From Elusimicrobium minutum (GTDB lineage: Bacteria > Elusimicrobiota > Elusimicrobia > Elusimicrobiales > UBA9959): DNA of 58,633 bases. Shown here one piece after another: positions 43,867 to 53,813 of the stretch. Under the pieces are notes generated by a model. It was not told the origin of the DNA. It ran no database searches and was given only the letters and a program-made list of their open reading frames with translations. The stretch lies in contig DYIF01000012.1 of assembly GCA_020723765.1 (NCBI GenBank), forward strand, positions 1 through 58,633, written 5' to 3'. The number at the start of each line of letters is the position of its first letter. The stretch's first letter is position 1. Position numbers and translations under genes: made by a program.

Positions 43867-45264
43867 TTAAATAGTCTTTTTAATCAATTCTATTATCGGA
43901 TTTGAGAATATTCCCATCAAAACGGTTATTATAGCGGTAAAATATATTATGGCGATATTGTTCCTGGAAAATTCCAGAGTTGTTTCCTCTTCCGGCTTTG
44001 AAAAGAAAATCGGTATGAGTATTTTAAGATAATAGTATAAAGATATGGCGCTTGCCAAAGCGGATATTAAAACAAGGTCTTTATACCCCCCTATTGCCGC
44101 GTTATAAAAAGAGTAAAATTTGGCGAAAAAACCCGATAAGGGAGGAACGCCCGCAAATGAAAACAAAAAAACCGATAAAGACAGAGCCACGCCCGGATTT
44201 TTATGGTAAAGACCTTTAATATTTGAGTATTCGATGTTTTTATAATTTTTCTCAAGGAAGGATACCGCCGAAAAGATTCCCACCGCCGATATGGAATAAA
44301 CAAGGGCGTAAAAATACGCCTGCCATTTTTCCGGTCCCATAAAAGAAAGGGTTATGTACCCCGCATGCGAGATACTTGAATAAATCATAATCTTTTTTAT
44401 GTTTTGAGTAAAAAGAGCGGAAAGATTCGGTATTACCGCCGTCATTATTATAAATACATAAAAAGCTTTCGATATGGCGAATGAGCTATAAGAAGAAAAT
44501 ATTTTATATACCGCGGTTATTACGCTTAATTTTACAAAACCTACCATTAATATGACGACGTTTGTCTCGGCCCCGCAGTAAACGTCTAAACTCCAGGAAT
44601 GCGCCGGCACTATGGCTAACTTAAACAAAACACCCGCTAAGAAAAACATTAAAGATATGTTTATCAAATCGGAGTTCGGGTTTAAATGGTAAAATTTGGT
44701 TATGGCCGAAAGATTAACCGACTCGGTTTGAATATATATAAAAAAAAGTCCTATTATCATAAAAACGGAAGCGAAAGAACCCAATATAAAATATTTTAAA
44801 GAGGATTCTATGTTTTCGTTTTGTTTGGTTAAACCTATAATTCCGTATAACGACATGGATATGAGTTCTATCGAGATAAATATGTTTAGAAGATTTTGAG
44901 TGTTTATTAAAAGAACCGAGCCTATAAGCGAAGTAAAAAGAAGAAAATAATATTCTCCGTATTTTATTTTTTCTCTCATCATATCTTTTGAAGAAATTAC
45001 GGATATCAACGCGAGAGAAACCGAAAAAGCCGTAAGCAGGTTATTGAATATGGTCGAAGAATAACCGCTCGATACGTCGCCGTAAAACATAGAATGAGAA
45101 AAAGAAAGCGCCAGAGCGAAAGACAACAATACCAATACTATATTTGCGGTTTTGTCGTAGTTTTTCTTCGAAAACATCCAATAAAAAAGAACGAATATCG
45201 CCGAAAATGTAAGAAATGAAACGGTGGCGAAAAGATTGTAGTATATAAAAGTTTTAGGCAACAT
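43867..45264 (-). CDS. nuoN: NADH-quinone oxidoreductase subunit N
   Basis: 465 residues, about 14 membrane helices of the antiporter-like Mrp fold. LFKLAIVPAHSWSLDVYCGA contains the proton-channel lysine, and YSSISHAGYITLSF is the conserved helix region. It forms one of the proton-pumping modules of complex I in the inner membrane. It is the last gene of the nuo operon, with AGGAG before ATG and two bases after the nuoM stop. Confidence 0.97.
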   Translation of the reverse strand: MLPKTFIYYNLFATVSFLTFSAIFVLFYWMFSKKNYDKTANIVLVLLSFALALSFSHSMFYGDVSSGYSSTIFNNLLTAFSVSLALISVISSKDMMREKIKYGEYYFLLFTSLIGSVLLINTQNLLNIFISIELISMSLYGIIGLTKQNENIESSLKYFILGSFASVFMIIGLFFIYIQTESVNLSAITKFYHLNPNSDLINISLMFFLAGVLFKLAIVPAHSWSLDVYCGAETNVVILMVGFVKLSVITAVYKIFSSYSSFAISKAFYVFIIMTAVIPNLSALFTQNIKKIMIYSSISHAGYITLSFMGPEKWQAYFYALVYSISAVGIFSAVSFLEKNYKNIEYSNIKGLYHKNPGVALSLSVFLFSFAGVPPLSGFFAKFYSFYNAAIGGYKDLVLISALASAISLYYYLKILIPIFFSKPEEETTLEFSRNNIAIIYFTAIITVLMGIFSNPIIELIKKTI

Positions 45265-45266
45265 TT

Positions 45267-46724
45267 TTAACTCCTAATAAAAGGATAAGTTCTTATAAAA
45301 TCGTCTATCAGTTTTATTAAGGGATTTGGAAATAACCCTATGGCAAAAATCAATAAGGCTATTACGCTCATATAAATCCATTCTCTATTGTTAAGGTCGG
45401 GTATGTTTGAGTTTTCTTTTTTAATCTCTCCGAAAAACATTTTTTCATAAGCGCCGAGCATATAAACCGCTCCGAGTATTACCCCGGAAACCGAGATAAT
45501 CGTAAGGATTGGATATTTTTTGAAAGAGCCCAGTAAAATCGTTATTTCGCCTATGAAACCGTTTGTGGAAGGAACGGCTATTGAAGATAAAGTCACTATC
45601 ATAAAAAAACTGGATATAAAAGGAACCGTTTTAAATATTCCGCCGTAGTTTTCCATAATTCTGGTATGGGTTCTTTCATAAAGTATTCCTATCATTAAAA
45701 ACAATCCCCCGGTGGATATCCCGTGATTTATCATTTGTAATATGGCGCCGTTTACCGCTTTAGGTTCAAAAGAAAAAATACCCAATACAATTAAGCCCAT
45801 ATGGGCCACCGAAGAGTAAGCCACAAGTTTTTTTATATCTTTCTGAACCCATGCCATAAGAGAAGCGTATATTACTCCAAAAACTCCTACCGCGGCCATA
45901 TAAGGCGCTATCGCGTAAGAGAGATTTGGAAACATCGGAATCATAAACCTCAAGTATCCGTATACTCCCATTTTAAGCAACACCCCGGCAAGTATTACGC
46001 TTGCCGCCGTAGGGGCTTCGACATGAGCGTCCGGAAGCCAGGTGTGGAAAGGGAAAATGGGTATTTTTACCGCAAAAGCGATTAAAAAGGAAATAAAGAC
46101 GAATATCTGGGTTTTTCCCATAAGAGTATTTTTGTAAAAATCCAATATTTCAAAAGAGTTGATGCCGTTGTTTTTCAAATTAATGTATGTGAATATTATT
46201 CCGACAAGCATTATTAAGCTTGCTCCCATGGTGTAAATAAAGAACTTAACCGTGGCGTAAATTCTATTCTCCCCGCCCCAGATTCCGATAAGAAAATACA
46301 TCGGTATCAACATCGCTTCCCAAAATAGATAAAACAAAAACGCGTCTAAAGAAACAAAAACTCCTATTATGGAAGAGGATAAAACCAAAAGCCACGCGTA
46401 ATATTTTTTTATATCCTTCTTTATGCAGTTAAAGGAAGAAAGAACCGAGACGGAAACGGTTAAGTTTGTAAGCAAAACCATAAGTAAAGAAAGCATATCC
46501 ACGCCTACATGATAATGTATGTTAAAATAACTTATCCATAAAAATTTTTCTTCAAAATTTATTATGCCGTATTGGAAATCCGACAACATAAGAACGGATA
46601 TTATAAGATTTGCGACAGAAACCGAGAAAGAAAGATATTTGACAAATTTTTCGTTTTTTATAAAAGGGAAAAGAATCGCGGTTATTAGAGGAATTAAAAG
46701 CATTAAACTGATCGGTTGATTCAT
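45267..46724 (-). CDS. nuoM: NADH-quinone oxidoreductase subunit M
   Basis: 485 residues, about 14 helices. FWEAMLIPMYFLIGIWGG holds the channel glutamate; AFAVKIPIFPFHTWLPDAHV and VAYSSVAHMGL are signatures. Antiporter-like proton module of complex I. The start overlaps the nuoL stop by one base (TAATG), with GGAG upstream. Confidence 0.98.
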   Translation of the reverse strand: MNQPISLMLLIPLITAILFPFIKNEKFVKYLSFSVSVANLIISVLMLSDFQYGIINFEEKFLWISYFNIHYHVGVDMLSLLMVLLTNLTVSVSVLSSFNCIKKDIKKYYAWLLVLSSSIIGVFVSLDAFLFYLFWEAMLIPMYFLIGIWGGENRIYATVKFFIYTMGASLIMLVGIIFTYINLKNNGINSFEILDFYKNTLMGKTQIFVFISFLIAFAVKIPIFPFHTWLPDAHVEAPTAASVILAGVLLKMGVYGYLRFMIPMFPNLSYAIAPYMAAVGVFGVIYASLMAWVQKDIKKLVAYSSVAHMGLIVLGIFSFEPKAVNGAILQMINHGISTGGLFLMIGILYERTHTRIMENYGGIFKTVPFISSFFMIVTLSSIAVPSTNGFIGEITILLGSFKKYPILTIISVSGVILGAVYMLGAYEKMFFGEIKKENSNIPDLNNREWIYMSVIALLIFAIGLFPNPLIKLIDDFIRTYPFIRS

Positions 46725-48601
46725 TAACTGCTCCTTAAAAATATTATTAACATTATGACGACGGCGGAAAGTATATATGCGGCGTAATTTCTAAGATTAT
46801 AATTGTCTATTTTCGAACTTAACTTGCCCGCGTTGTAGCAGGAGTTTGCCGTTCCTTCCACCATGGCTTTGTCTATAAGCTTTCTGTCTATAAACTTAAA
46901 AACAATTTCCGAAATTTTTGAAAGCGGAGTAATTATTATGAAATCGTAAATTTCATCCACATAAAACTTATCCGAAACCAATTTGTGTATTTTTTTAAAT
47001 TTATTTTCAAGCATATCGGATATGTTTTCTCTCGTAAGAACAAATCCTAAAAATATTCCCAAAAAGGAAGCTATTAAAGGAATTTCCTTTACGATAAAGG
47101 ATATTTCATGCTCTTTTATCTCGACTCCAGTAAATGACAGAAAAGGTTTTAAAAAATAACCTGCCGATATTGACAAAACCGCAAGCGCAAACAATGGATA
47201 TGTCATAATTTTTGAGGGTTTATGTATATGAAGCTCTTTTTTCGGTTTATTTAGAAAAGCTATAGAGAAAAGCCTTGTCATATAAAAAGCGGTTAAAAAA
47301 GCGGTTAAAACGGATAAAAACCATACATTGTTACGGCCGGATAAGTATAAGTTTTCTATTATGAAATCTTTGCTGAAATAACCGCTCAAGAATGGAAAAC
47401 CAGTTATGCTGAGCCATCCGACCAGCGTAACTATAAAAACGTCTTTTATTTTATCTTTAAGCCCGCCCATATTAAATATGTCCTGTTCCCCGGCCAGAGA
47501 ATGTATTACCGCCCCCGCGGACAAAAACAAAAGCGCCTTAAAAAAAGCGTGAGTTACAAGGTGAAAAACGCCGGAAGCGTAAACTCCGCTTACGGCTCCC
47601 ATAAACATATAACCTAACTGGCTTATCGTAGAATAAGCTAAAATCTTTTTTATGTCTCTCTGGGTTACGGCTATTACCGCAGAAAACAATGCGGTAAAAG
47701 ACGCAACATAAAGTATTATATTGGAAACCGTATGAGAAATTTGGTAGAGAGGGTTTAGTCTGGCTACGAGATAAACTCCGGCCGTTACCATTGTCGCCGC
47801 GTGAATTAAAGCGGAAACCGGGGTGGGACCGGCCATGGCGTCCGGAAGCCAGACATAAAGCGGAAACTGAGCGGATTTCCCGGTGGCTCCCATAAAAAAC
47901 AAGAAGGTTATGATGGAAAGAACCGAGAAACCGAATAAAGATGTGTTATAAAAGAGCAAAGCGCTTGAGTTTAAATTTGAAAAACTCAAATCGAATATTC
48001 CGTTAGAGGATAGAACGTAATAAGTTATCAGTATGCCGGCTATAAAGAAAGCGTCGCCGACCCTGTTTGTTATAAACGCTTTTTTTGCGGCTTTTGAGTT
48101 ATTTATGTTTTCGTACCAGAAACCTATCAAAAGATAAGAACAAAGCCCGACACCTTCCCATCCCACAAACATAAGAATTATGTTGTCGGAAAGAACCAGA
48201 ATAAGCATGAAAAACACAAAAAGGTTAAGATATGAAAAAAATCGCTTAAAATCTTTATCCTCATCCATATATCCTATCGAATATATATGAATTAGAAGGC
48301 TAACCCCGCTTACCACAAGCGCCATAACCGAAGAAAGCGGATCTAAAAAGAACTTTACCGCGACGTTTAAATCGTAAAAGGTTATCCAGTTAAAAAACAA
48401 ATCGGATATCCCCACTCCTTGCGGAAGAGATCTTAATTTTGAAAATAACATTAAAGAAAAAACGAAGGAAAATCCCACGCCCAAACAGGCCAGAATAGCG
48501 GAAATTCTTTTTGTTAAAAATCTTGAAAAAAGGAAGTTTATTAGAAAAGTAATCAACGGCGAAATAATAACCCATCTTATAAGATTGGAATCTATGCTCA
48601 T
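46724..48601 (-). CDS. nuoL: NADH-quinone oxidoreductase subunit L
   Basis: 625 residues, the largest antiporter-like subunit, with 14 core helices plus the long C-terminal lateral helix. LMFVGWEGVGLCSYLLIGFW, FLFFMGATGKSAQFPLYVWL and LPDAMAGPTPVSALIHAATM are diagnostic. The lateral helix is in the usual place (about 530-600). It overlaps nuoK by four bases. Confidence 0.98.
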   Translation of the reverse strand: MSIDSNLIRWVIISPLITFLINFLFSRFLTKRISAILACLGVGFSFVFSLMLFSKLRSLPQGVGISDLFFNWITFYDLNVAVKFFLDPLSSVMALVVSGVSLLIHIYSIGYMDEDKDFKRFFSYLNLFVFFMLILVLSDNIILMFVGWEGVGLCSYLLIGFWYENINNSKAAKKAFITNRVGDAFFIAGILITYYVLSSNGIFDLSFSNLNSSALLFYNTSLFGFSVLSIITFLFFMGATGKSAQFPLYVWLPDAMAGPTPVSALIHAATMVTAGVYLVARLNPLYQISHTVSNIILYVASFTALFSAVIAVTQRDIKKILAYSTISQLGYMFMGAVSGVYASGVFHLVTHAFFKALLFLSAGAVIHSLAGEQDIFNMGGLKDKIKDVFIVTLVGWLSITGFPFLSGYFSKDFIIENLYLSGRNNVWFLSVLTAFLTAFYMTRLFSIAFLNKPKKELHIHKPSKIMTYPLFALAVLSISAGYFLKPFLSFTGVEIKEHEISFIVKEIPLIASFLGIFLGFVLTRENISDMLENKFKKIHKLVSDKFYVDEIYDFIIITPLSKISEIVFKFIDRKLIDKAMVEGTANSCYNAGKLSSKIDNYNLRNYAAYILSAVVIMLIIFLRSS

Positions 48602-48903
48602 TTATACCTCTCTCTTATATAAGAAAAAAAATCGGTATCTATGGTTTTCATTTTTTTCGCCATAAGTATTATTATCGAAAGCCCTATGGCGGCTTCGGCT
48701 GCGGTTATTCCGAAAATCAATATTATCCAGACATAGGGTATAGCCGAGTATTTAAAAAAAGAAAGGTTTGCTATTGCGATATTCAATGAGTTTAGCATCA
48801 GTTCTATCGAAATAAGAACGATTATAAGATTTTTGGAAGAGAAAAAAATTATCATGGATAGACAAAAAAGGATGAAGGAAAGGATTAAAAATTCATAATT
48901 CAT
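48598..48903 (-). CDS. nuoK: NADH-quinone oxidoreductase subunit K
   Basis: 101 residues, three helices, with the conserved membrane glutamates in LISIELMLNSLNIAI and GITAAEAAIGLSII. MrpC-like subunit at the core of the membrane arm. It overlaps nuoJ by 11 bases and nuoL by four. Confidence 0.97.
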   Translation of the reverse strand: MNYEFLILSFILFCLSMIIFFSSKNLIIVLISIELMLNSLNIAIANLSFFKYSAIPYVWIILIFGITAAEAAIGLSIIILMAKKMKTIDTDFFSYIRERYK

Positions 48904-49390
48904 TTTCTTCTCCCTTAAGAAACGAATAAACTATGACCGCGGCCACGAAAAGAATCAAGGAAACGACCTCTATCTGTATGGGGTAATCGTTGAAAAGTTT
49001 TTTGGAAACTTCCATGAAAGAAACCGATTGGGGATATGAGAAGTTTAAAGAATATATCGTTTTCTTAAAAGCTTTCCACGATAAAAAAACAAACAAAACG
49101 GAAATAAAAAGAGAAAATAAAATCGAAATATGTTTCGTTTTGTATGATTTTTTAGTTTCTGGTATCGAGTTCATGGCCGTTATAAAAAGAACCATTATCG
49201 CCCCGGCGTATATTATTAATTGAAATACGCCCAAAAAAGCAAACCCCATTAAAAAGTATATAACCGCCGTGGATAGAAAGACCAAAAATACGGCTATAAA
49301 GCTTTTAAACATATCTTTTGAAAATATTACATATACGGTTGAAGATACGGCTATCAAAGAAACAAAATAAAATATGAGTTTTTCAATCAT
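48893..49390 (-). CDS. nuoJ: NADH-quinone oxidoreductase subunit J
   Basis: 165 residues, five helices. The GVFQLIIYAGAIMVLFITAM segment is the conserved helix 3 with its pi-bulge. It overlaps the end of nuoI by eight bases and has GGAGAAAGAA before its ATG. Confidence 0.96.
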   Translation of the reverse strand: MIEKLIFYFVSLIAVSSTVYVIFSKDMFKSFIAVFLVFLSTAVIYFLMGFAFLGVFQLIIYAGAIMVLFITAMNSIPETKKSYKTKHISILFSLFISVLFVFLSWKAFKKTIYSLNFSYPQSVSFMEVSKKLFNDYPIQIEVVSLILFVAAVIVYSFLKGEENEL

Positions 49391-49955
49391 TTCTTTCTCC
49401 GTATTCGTTTTCTAATCTATTTGCCGCTCCCAATTTCGAAATTTTTTCGTCTTTGAGTTTGATAAAAAGTTCGTTTTTCGTAAGAAACAGTCCGTCCTTT
49501 TGAAAATTTGAAAATCTCGAATAGGCCCCGCCCGCTATTTCGTTTGTATCCATCGATATCGCGTCCTCGGGACAGGCCTCCACGCAAAGGCCGCACATAA
49601 CGCATTTGGAAATGTCTATATTAAAAACCTTCGGGTATTTTTCTACCGGGGTTTCCGTTTCCGCAGCTTCTATATGTATGCAATCGGCCGGGCAAATAGT
49701 CGAGCACATCATGCAGGCTACGCATTTAGGCGTACCATCGGATCTTAACTTTATTCTATGTCTGGATTTTAATTTCGCGTTTCCGGGCAGTAGGACCTTT
49801 TCTTCCGGATAGGATATGGTCGGAATCTTTGAGGGAAAGAAAAGGTTTATAAAAAAATGTTTTAAGGTTACGGAAAACCCTCTTATTACTTCTATAATAT
49901 ATATTTTTTCGAAAAAATTAAGAGGTTTCGATTCTATTTTTTTGGTTCTTATCAT
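49383..49955 (-). CDS. nuoI: NADH-quinone oxidoreductase subunit I
   Basis: 190 residues from ATG 49955; a longer frame from 50069 lies inside nuoH and is rejected. It has an amphipathic N-terminal helix and two [4Fe-4S] motifs, CVACMMCSTICPADC and CVMCGLCVEACP, binding clusters N6a and N6b. It connects the peripheral arm to the quinone site. The start overlaps the nuoH stop (ATGA). Confidence 0.98.
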   Translation of the reverse strand: MIRTKKIESKPLNFFEKIYIIEVIRGFSVTLKHFFINLFFPSKIPTISYPEEKVLLPGNAKLKSRHRIKLRSDGTPKCVACMMCSTICPADCIHIEAAETETPVEKYPKVFNIDISKCVMCGLCVEACPEDAISMDTNEIAGGAYSRFSNFQKDGLFLTKNELFIKLKDEKISKLGAANRLENEYGERND

Positions 49956-51109
49956 TTTATCCCTCTTATTATTAAAGCGGTTAGTAAAAGGTTTAATACG
50001 CTTATCGGAAGAAGATTCGCCCAACAAAGTCTCATTATCTGGTCGAACCTGAATCTTGGCAGCGTCCATCTTATCATTATCACTAAAACCGAAAAAAATA
50101 CTGTTTTTAAGGCAAAGGAAGCAAGTTGCATTAATACTATGAGATAATGATTAATCGGAATAAAAAAAGAGCCCAAATTAAACCCCTGGTCGTTTAGATA
50201 AGGAACCTGCCAGCCTCCAAAAAAGAAAATAGATGCTAACATCGAAAAAAGTATTATCTCTACGTACTCGGCGAACATAAAAGCAGCAAATCTCATGGAA
50301 CCGTGTTCTATGAAGTATCCTATTATTTCGCTTTCCCCTTCCACCACATCGAAAGGCGTTCTTTTGTTTTCTGCCAAAGCCGCCGTAAAAAAAATCAGAA
50401 AAGAAACTGGCTGAACGAATATCCCCCAGTTGGGTATTATTCCCAATATTGTTCCGGATTGCTTTAATGTCAAATCGGAAAGAGAGGATGCGGAGTATAT
50501 CATTATTACAGGAAGAACCGAAAGAACCACCACAACCTCGTAAGATATCATCTGAGCCTGAGCTCTTATCGCTCCTAAAATTCCCCAGTTATTTCCCGAT
50601 GAAAATCCTCCGAGAAATGTTCCGTATATGGCAAGAGAGGATATCGCTATTAAAAGGAAAAAGGAAAGGTCCGAGTCTAAAATTATAAAGTTTATTTTAT
50701 AAAATCCTAAGTCCAGATAATTGCCGAAGGGTATAAAAGCGAAAACCACAAGAACCGGGACCATGGATATTACGGGCGCTATAGTAAATAATATCTTGGA
50801 AGCGTTTTTGGGTATAAAATCTTCTTTCATTATCATTTTTATGCCGTCGGCCATCGGATGAAAAAGTCCCCATAATGTAAATTTGAAAATATTGGCTCTG
50901 TTCGGCCCTATCCTATCCTGCATTAACGCGCTAATCTTCCTCTCGCCTATGGTCAACAAACCCGCAAGAGACATTATCCCGCCGTAAAAGGCGGCTATTT
51001 TTAAAACGGTTTCAATTATTAAATAAATATCGTTTTTGTGGTTTAATAAAATATTTGAGAGTGTTAAATTAATATATTCCGGCGAAAGTATTTTTATAAA
51101 TTCTTCCAT
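49952..51109 (-). CDS. nuoH: NADH-quinone oxidoreductase subunit H
   Basis: 385 residues, eight to nine helices. LTIGERKISALMQDRIGPNR, the loop FIPFGNYLDLG, and AENKRTPFDVVEGESEIIGY form the quinone chamber. It starts two bases before the nuoG stop region and runs into nuoI with a four-base overlap. Confidence 0.98.
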   Translation of the reverse strand: MEEFIKILSPEYINLTLSNILLNHKNDIYLIIETVLKIAAFYGGIMSLAGLLTIGERKISALMQDRIGPNRANIFKFTLWGLFHPMADGIKMIMKEDFIPKNASKILFTIAPVISMVPVLVVFAFIPFGNYLDLGFYKINFIILDSDLSFFLLIAISSLAIYGTFLGGFSSGNNWGILGAIRAQAQMISYEVVVVLSVLPVIMIYSASSLSDLTLKQSGTILGIIPNWGIFVQPVSFLIFFTAALAENKRTPFDVVEGESEIIGYFIEHGSMRFAAFMFAEYVEIILFSMLASIFFFGGWQVPYLNDQGFNLGSFFIPINHYLIVLMQLASFALKTVFFSVLVIMIRWTLPRFRFDQIMRLCWANLLPISVLNLLLTALIIRGIK

Positions 51110-51111
51110 AA

Positions 51112-52566
51112 TCAGTCTTCCGTTTTATATTTCAATTCATTAAATATTTTATTTAGTTCTTTTTCTTTTGGGTAATAACCGAATAACTCGGAAATTTTCA
51201 AACATAGATCATATACGCTTATAGTATCCGTCGGAGCCGAAACGGAGGGAGCCGTTTTTCTAAGAAAATACTGCCAGTTTATGAAACTTCCCTCGGTTTC
51301 AAAATATGTTTTTATGGCTATTAAATTATCGTATTCCTTATCCGCCTTATAAGATAAAGCTACGGATTTGTTTTTAGGTATGTTAAGTTTTTCAATGTCA
51401 TCGTAAAATCCGATAAGTAAATCGCAATCTTTTAAATCTTCGTATTTTTTTATTCCGTATAATTTGGATATCTGAGATACCGCGTTTGAATTCGGAGTCT
51501 TATCTTTGTTTATAAGAATCCCGTCTTCTATTTTTTGTTCTTTTTCTTTGGAAGCGTAAATCAAATCGGTTTTTAAAATTTCAAAACCCAAATAATATAA
51601 AGCGAAATTATCCTCTATCGATAGATAATCCGACAATAAAATCGCTATCTTTAAATTTTTTTCTTTAGCTTCTTTTAAAATATCGAAAAGTTTTATTATA
51701 GCCTTGTTTAAATGATGTTCTTCGGATTTGATTATAGATTTTGTAAGCCTGTCTGGACCTGCGGTTATTTTATAACTCATCCTTCCGTTATCGCATATCC
51801 ATGTATTTGTATATATGTTCGGGTCTGGGAGAATTCTGTAAATTTTTCCGTTATTATGCTGGACTTTTATTTTGCATCCCGTAGCGCATGAAAGGCATAT
51901 TGAGCTTGTGGATGATAGACGATAGACTCTTTCTTTGAATCTAAAATCTTTGGAGGTAAAAGCCCCCACCGGACAGATGTCCGCTATGTTAAGCGAGTAA
52001 TCGTTATCCAATTTTTCTTCCGTTTTTATGTCTATAAAAGAATGGTCGCCTCTTGAGTTTATAAAAAGCTCGGATGTTTTGGTTACTTCTTCGCAAAACC
52101 TTACGCATCTTGTGCAAAGTATGCACCTTTCATTATCTAAAATAAGATGTTTCCCGATGTCTCGCCTTTTGGGTTTTCTGTTTTTGTCTTTCAAATCTAT
52201 TCTGCTTTTTTTAAGCCCGTATTCCATATAATAATCCTGGAGATAACACTCACCAACCTGGTCGCATATCGGGCAGTCTAAGGGATGGTTTAAAAGCAAG
52301 AACTCTAAAACATCTTGCCTTGCTTTTTTTACTTTTTCCGTTTGAGTATGTATTACCATCCCGTCGGTTACTGTAGTGGCGCAGGCGATCTGGAGTTTCG
52401 GCATTTTTTCTATTTCTACAAGGCACATTCTGCAGTTTCCCGCTATGGAAAGGGCCGGGTGATAGCAATACCTGGGTATATATATGCCGTTTCTCTCGGC
52501 TACGTTTAACACTGTTTCGTTTTCTTTCGCTATAAACTCTTTCCCGTCTATTATTACTTTAGGCAT
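51112..52566 (-). CDS. nuoG: NADH-quinone oxidoreductase subunit G, short form with N7 ligands
   Basis: 484 residues from ATG 52566; a TTG 15 bases upstream lies inside nuoF and is unlikely. Iron-sulfur ligands: Cys34/45/48/62 (N1b), His94 with Cys98/101/107 (N3), Cys148/151/154 with Cys198 (N4), and Cys224/227/231/258 (C-x2-C-x3-C-x26-C), the N7 pattern found only in some bacteria. The molybdopterin-like C-terminal domain is cut to about 225 residues against 650 in E. coli. It conducts electrons from FMN in NuoF to NuoI. Confidence 0.95.
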   Translation of the reverse strand: MPKVIIDGKEFIAKENETVLNVAERNGIYIPRYCYHPALSIAGNCRMCLVEIEKMPKLQIACATTVTDGMVIHTQTEKVKKARQDVLEFLLLNHPLDCPICDQVGECYLQDYYMEYGLKKSRIDLKDKNRKPKRRDIGKHLILDNERCILCTRCVRFCEEVTKTSELFINSRGDHSFIDIKTEEKLDNDYSLNIADICPVGAFTSKDFRFKERVYRLSSTSSICLSCATGCKIKVQHNNGKIYRILPDPNIYTNTWICDNGRMSYKITAGPDRLTKSIIKSEEHHLNKAIIKLFDILKEAKEKNLKIAILLSDYLSIEDNFALYYLGFEILKTDLIYASKEKEQKIEDGILINKDKTPNSNAVSQISKLYGIKKYEDLKDCDLLIGFYDDIEKLNIPKNKSVALSYKADKEYDNLIAIKTYFETEGSFINWQYFLRKTAPSVSAPTDTISVYDLCLKISELFGYYPKEKELNKIFNELKYKTED

Positions 52567-52568
52567 AT

Positions 52569-53813
52569 TTATTTCCCGCAAATCTTACAATTCCCTTCAA
52601 TATGAGACTCAAACTCTTCTCTAAATTTTTGAACAAAACTTATAACCGGCATTGCCAGAGCGTCGGCAAGCGGACATATGGTTCTGCCCATCATATTATT
52701 GGATATATCGACTATTAAATCCAAATCTTGTTTTTTCGCTTTATAGTTTAAAATTTTATTTAAAGTTTTCTCTATCCAACCGCTCCCCTCTCTACACGGC
52801 GTACACTGGCCGCAGGACTCGTGATGATAAAACCTGGCAAGGACATAGAGAAGTTCCACCATGCACTGGCTTTTCGGTATTATTATCATACCTCCGGAGC
52901 CTAACATCGTTCCTATTTTTTGCAAAGACTCATAGTCCAATTTAGTATTCATAGCTTCTTCCGCGGTTATCACGGGAACCGATGAGCCGCCGGGTATTAC
53001 GGCCTTTAACTCTTCTCCTTCCTTCATGCCTCCAAGCCAATCGTAAAAAAAAGTTTTAAAAGAAAGGCCTAAGGGTATTTCATAAACACCCGGTTTTTTT
53101 ACCGGTCCGCTTACCGAAAAAAGTTTCGTCCCGGAACTTTTTTCAACTCCTATCTTAGAGTAATTTTCTCCCCCGTAAATTACTATATAAGGAACCGAAG
53201 CTAATGTTTCGACGTTGTTTATTACCGTGGGACAGCCGTATAATCCTTTTACCGCCGGAAAAGGAGGTTTTATTCTCGGTTTTCCCTGTTTTCCCTCTAT
53301 AGATTCCAAAAGAGCCGTTTCTTCCCCGCATATGTAAGCTCCGGCCCCTCTTACAACGACTATATCGAAATCAAAACCGGATTTAAGTATGTTTTTGCCC
53401 AAATAACCGGCTTCTTTAGCCTCATATATGGACTTTTCCATTATTCTGGCTTCTCTTGCAAACTCGCCTCTTATATAGAAATATCCTTTGCTCGCTCCTA
53501 TGGCATAACCGGCTATTATCATTCCCTCAATTATTGAATGAGGATTTTTGTGTATTATCTCCCTATCCTTAAAAGTTCCAGGTTCGCTTTCGTCTGAGTT
53601 GCAGACTATATATTTTTGAGTTTTGGTTTTGGGTATAAAAGACCATTTTAATCCTGTAGGAAATCCGGCTCCTCCTCTTCCTCTCAGTCCCGATTTTTTT
53701 ACTTCTTCTATTATCTCTTCGGGTTTTAAAGTAAAAGATTTTTTCAAAGCGTTATATCCGCCGTTTGTTATATATGTCTTTAAATCGAAATTATCGTTTA
53801 AAAGAATATTCAT
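52569..53813 (-). CDS. nuoF: NADH-quinone oxidoreductase subunit F
   Basis: 414 residues. FMN/NADH site GLRGRGGAGFPTGLKWSF, NADH loop YICGEETALLESIEG, and the N3 ligands SCGQCTPCREG plus a distal Cys (GRTICPLADA). It oxidises NADH and passes hydride to FMN supplied through RibF. It overlaps nuoE by four bases. Two extra cysteines close the C-terminus (CKICGK). Confidence 0.98.
   Translation of the reverse strand: MNILLNDNFDLKTYITNGGYNALKKSFTLKPEEIIEEVKKSGLRGRGGAGFPTGLKWSFIPKTKTQKYIVCNSDESEPGTFKDREIIHKNPHSIIEGMIIAGYAIGASKGYFYIRGEFAREARIMEKSIYEAKEAGYLGKNILKSGFDFDIVVVRGAGAYICGEETALLESIEGKQGKPRIKPPFPAVKGLYGCPTVINNVETLASVPYIVIYGGENYSKIGVEKSSGTKLFSVSGPVKKPGVYEIPLGLSFKTFFYDWLGGMKEGEELKAVIPGGSSVPVITAEEAMNTKLDYESLQKIGTMLGSGGMIIIPKSQCMVELLYVLARFYHHESCGQCTPCREGSGWIEKTLNKILNYKAKKQDLDLIVDISNNMMGRTICPLADALAMPVISFVQKFREEFESHIEGNCKICGK

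Noticed and set aside
49956-50069. Longer nuoI start
   Set aside because: The added residues are out-of-frame nuoH sequence; ATG 49955 overlaps the nuoH stop as elsewhere in this operon.
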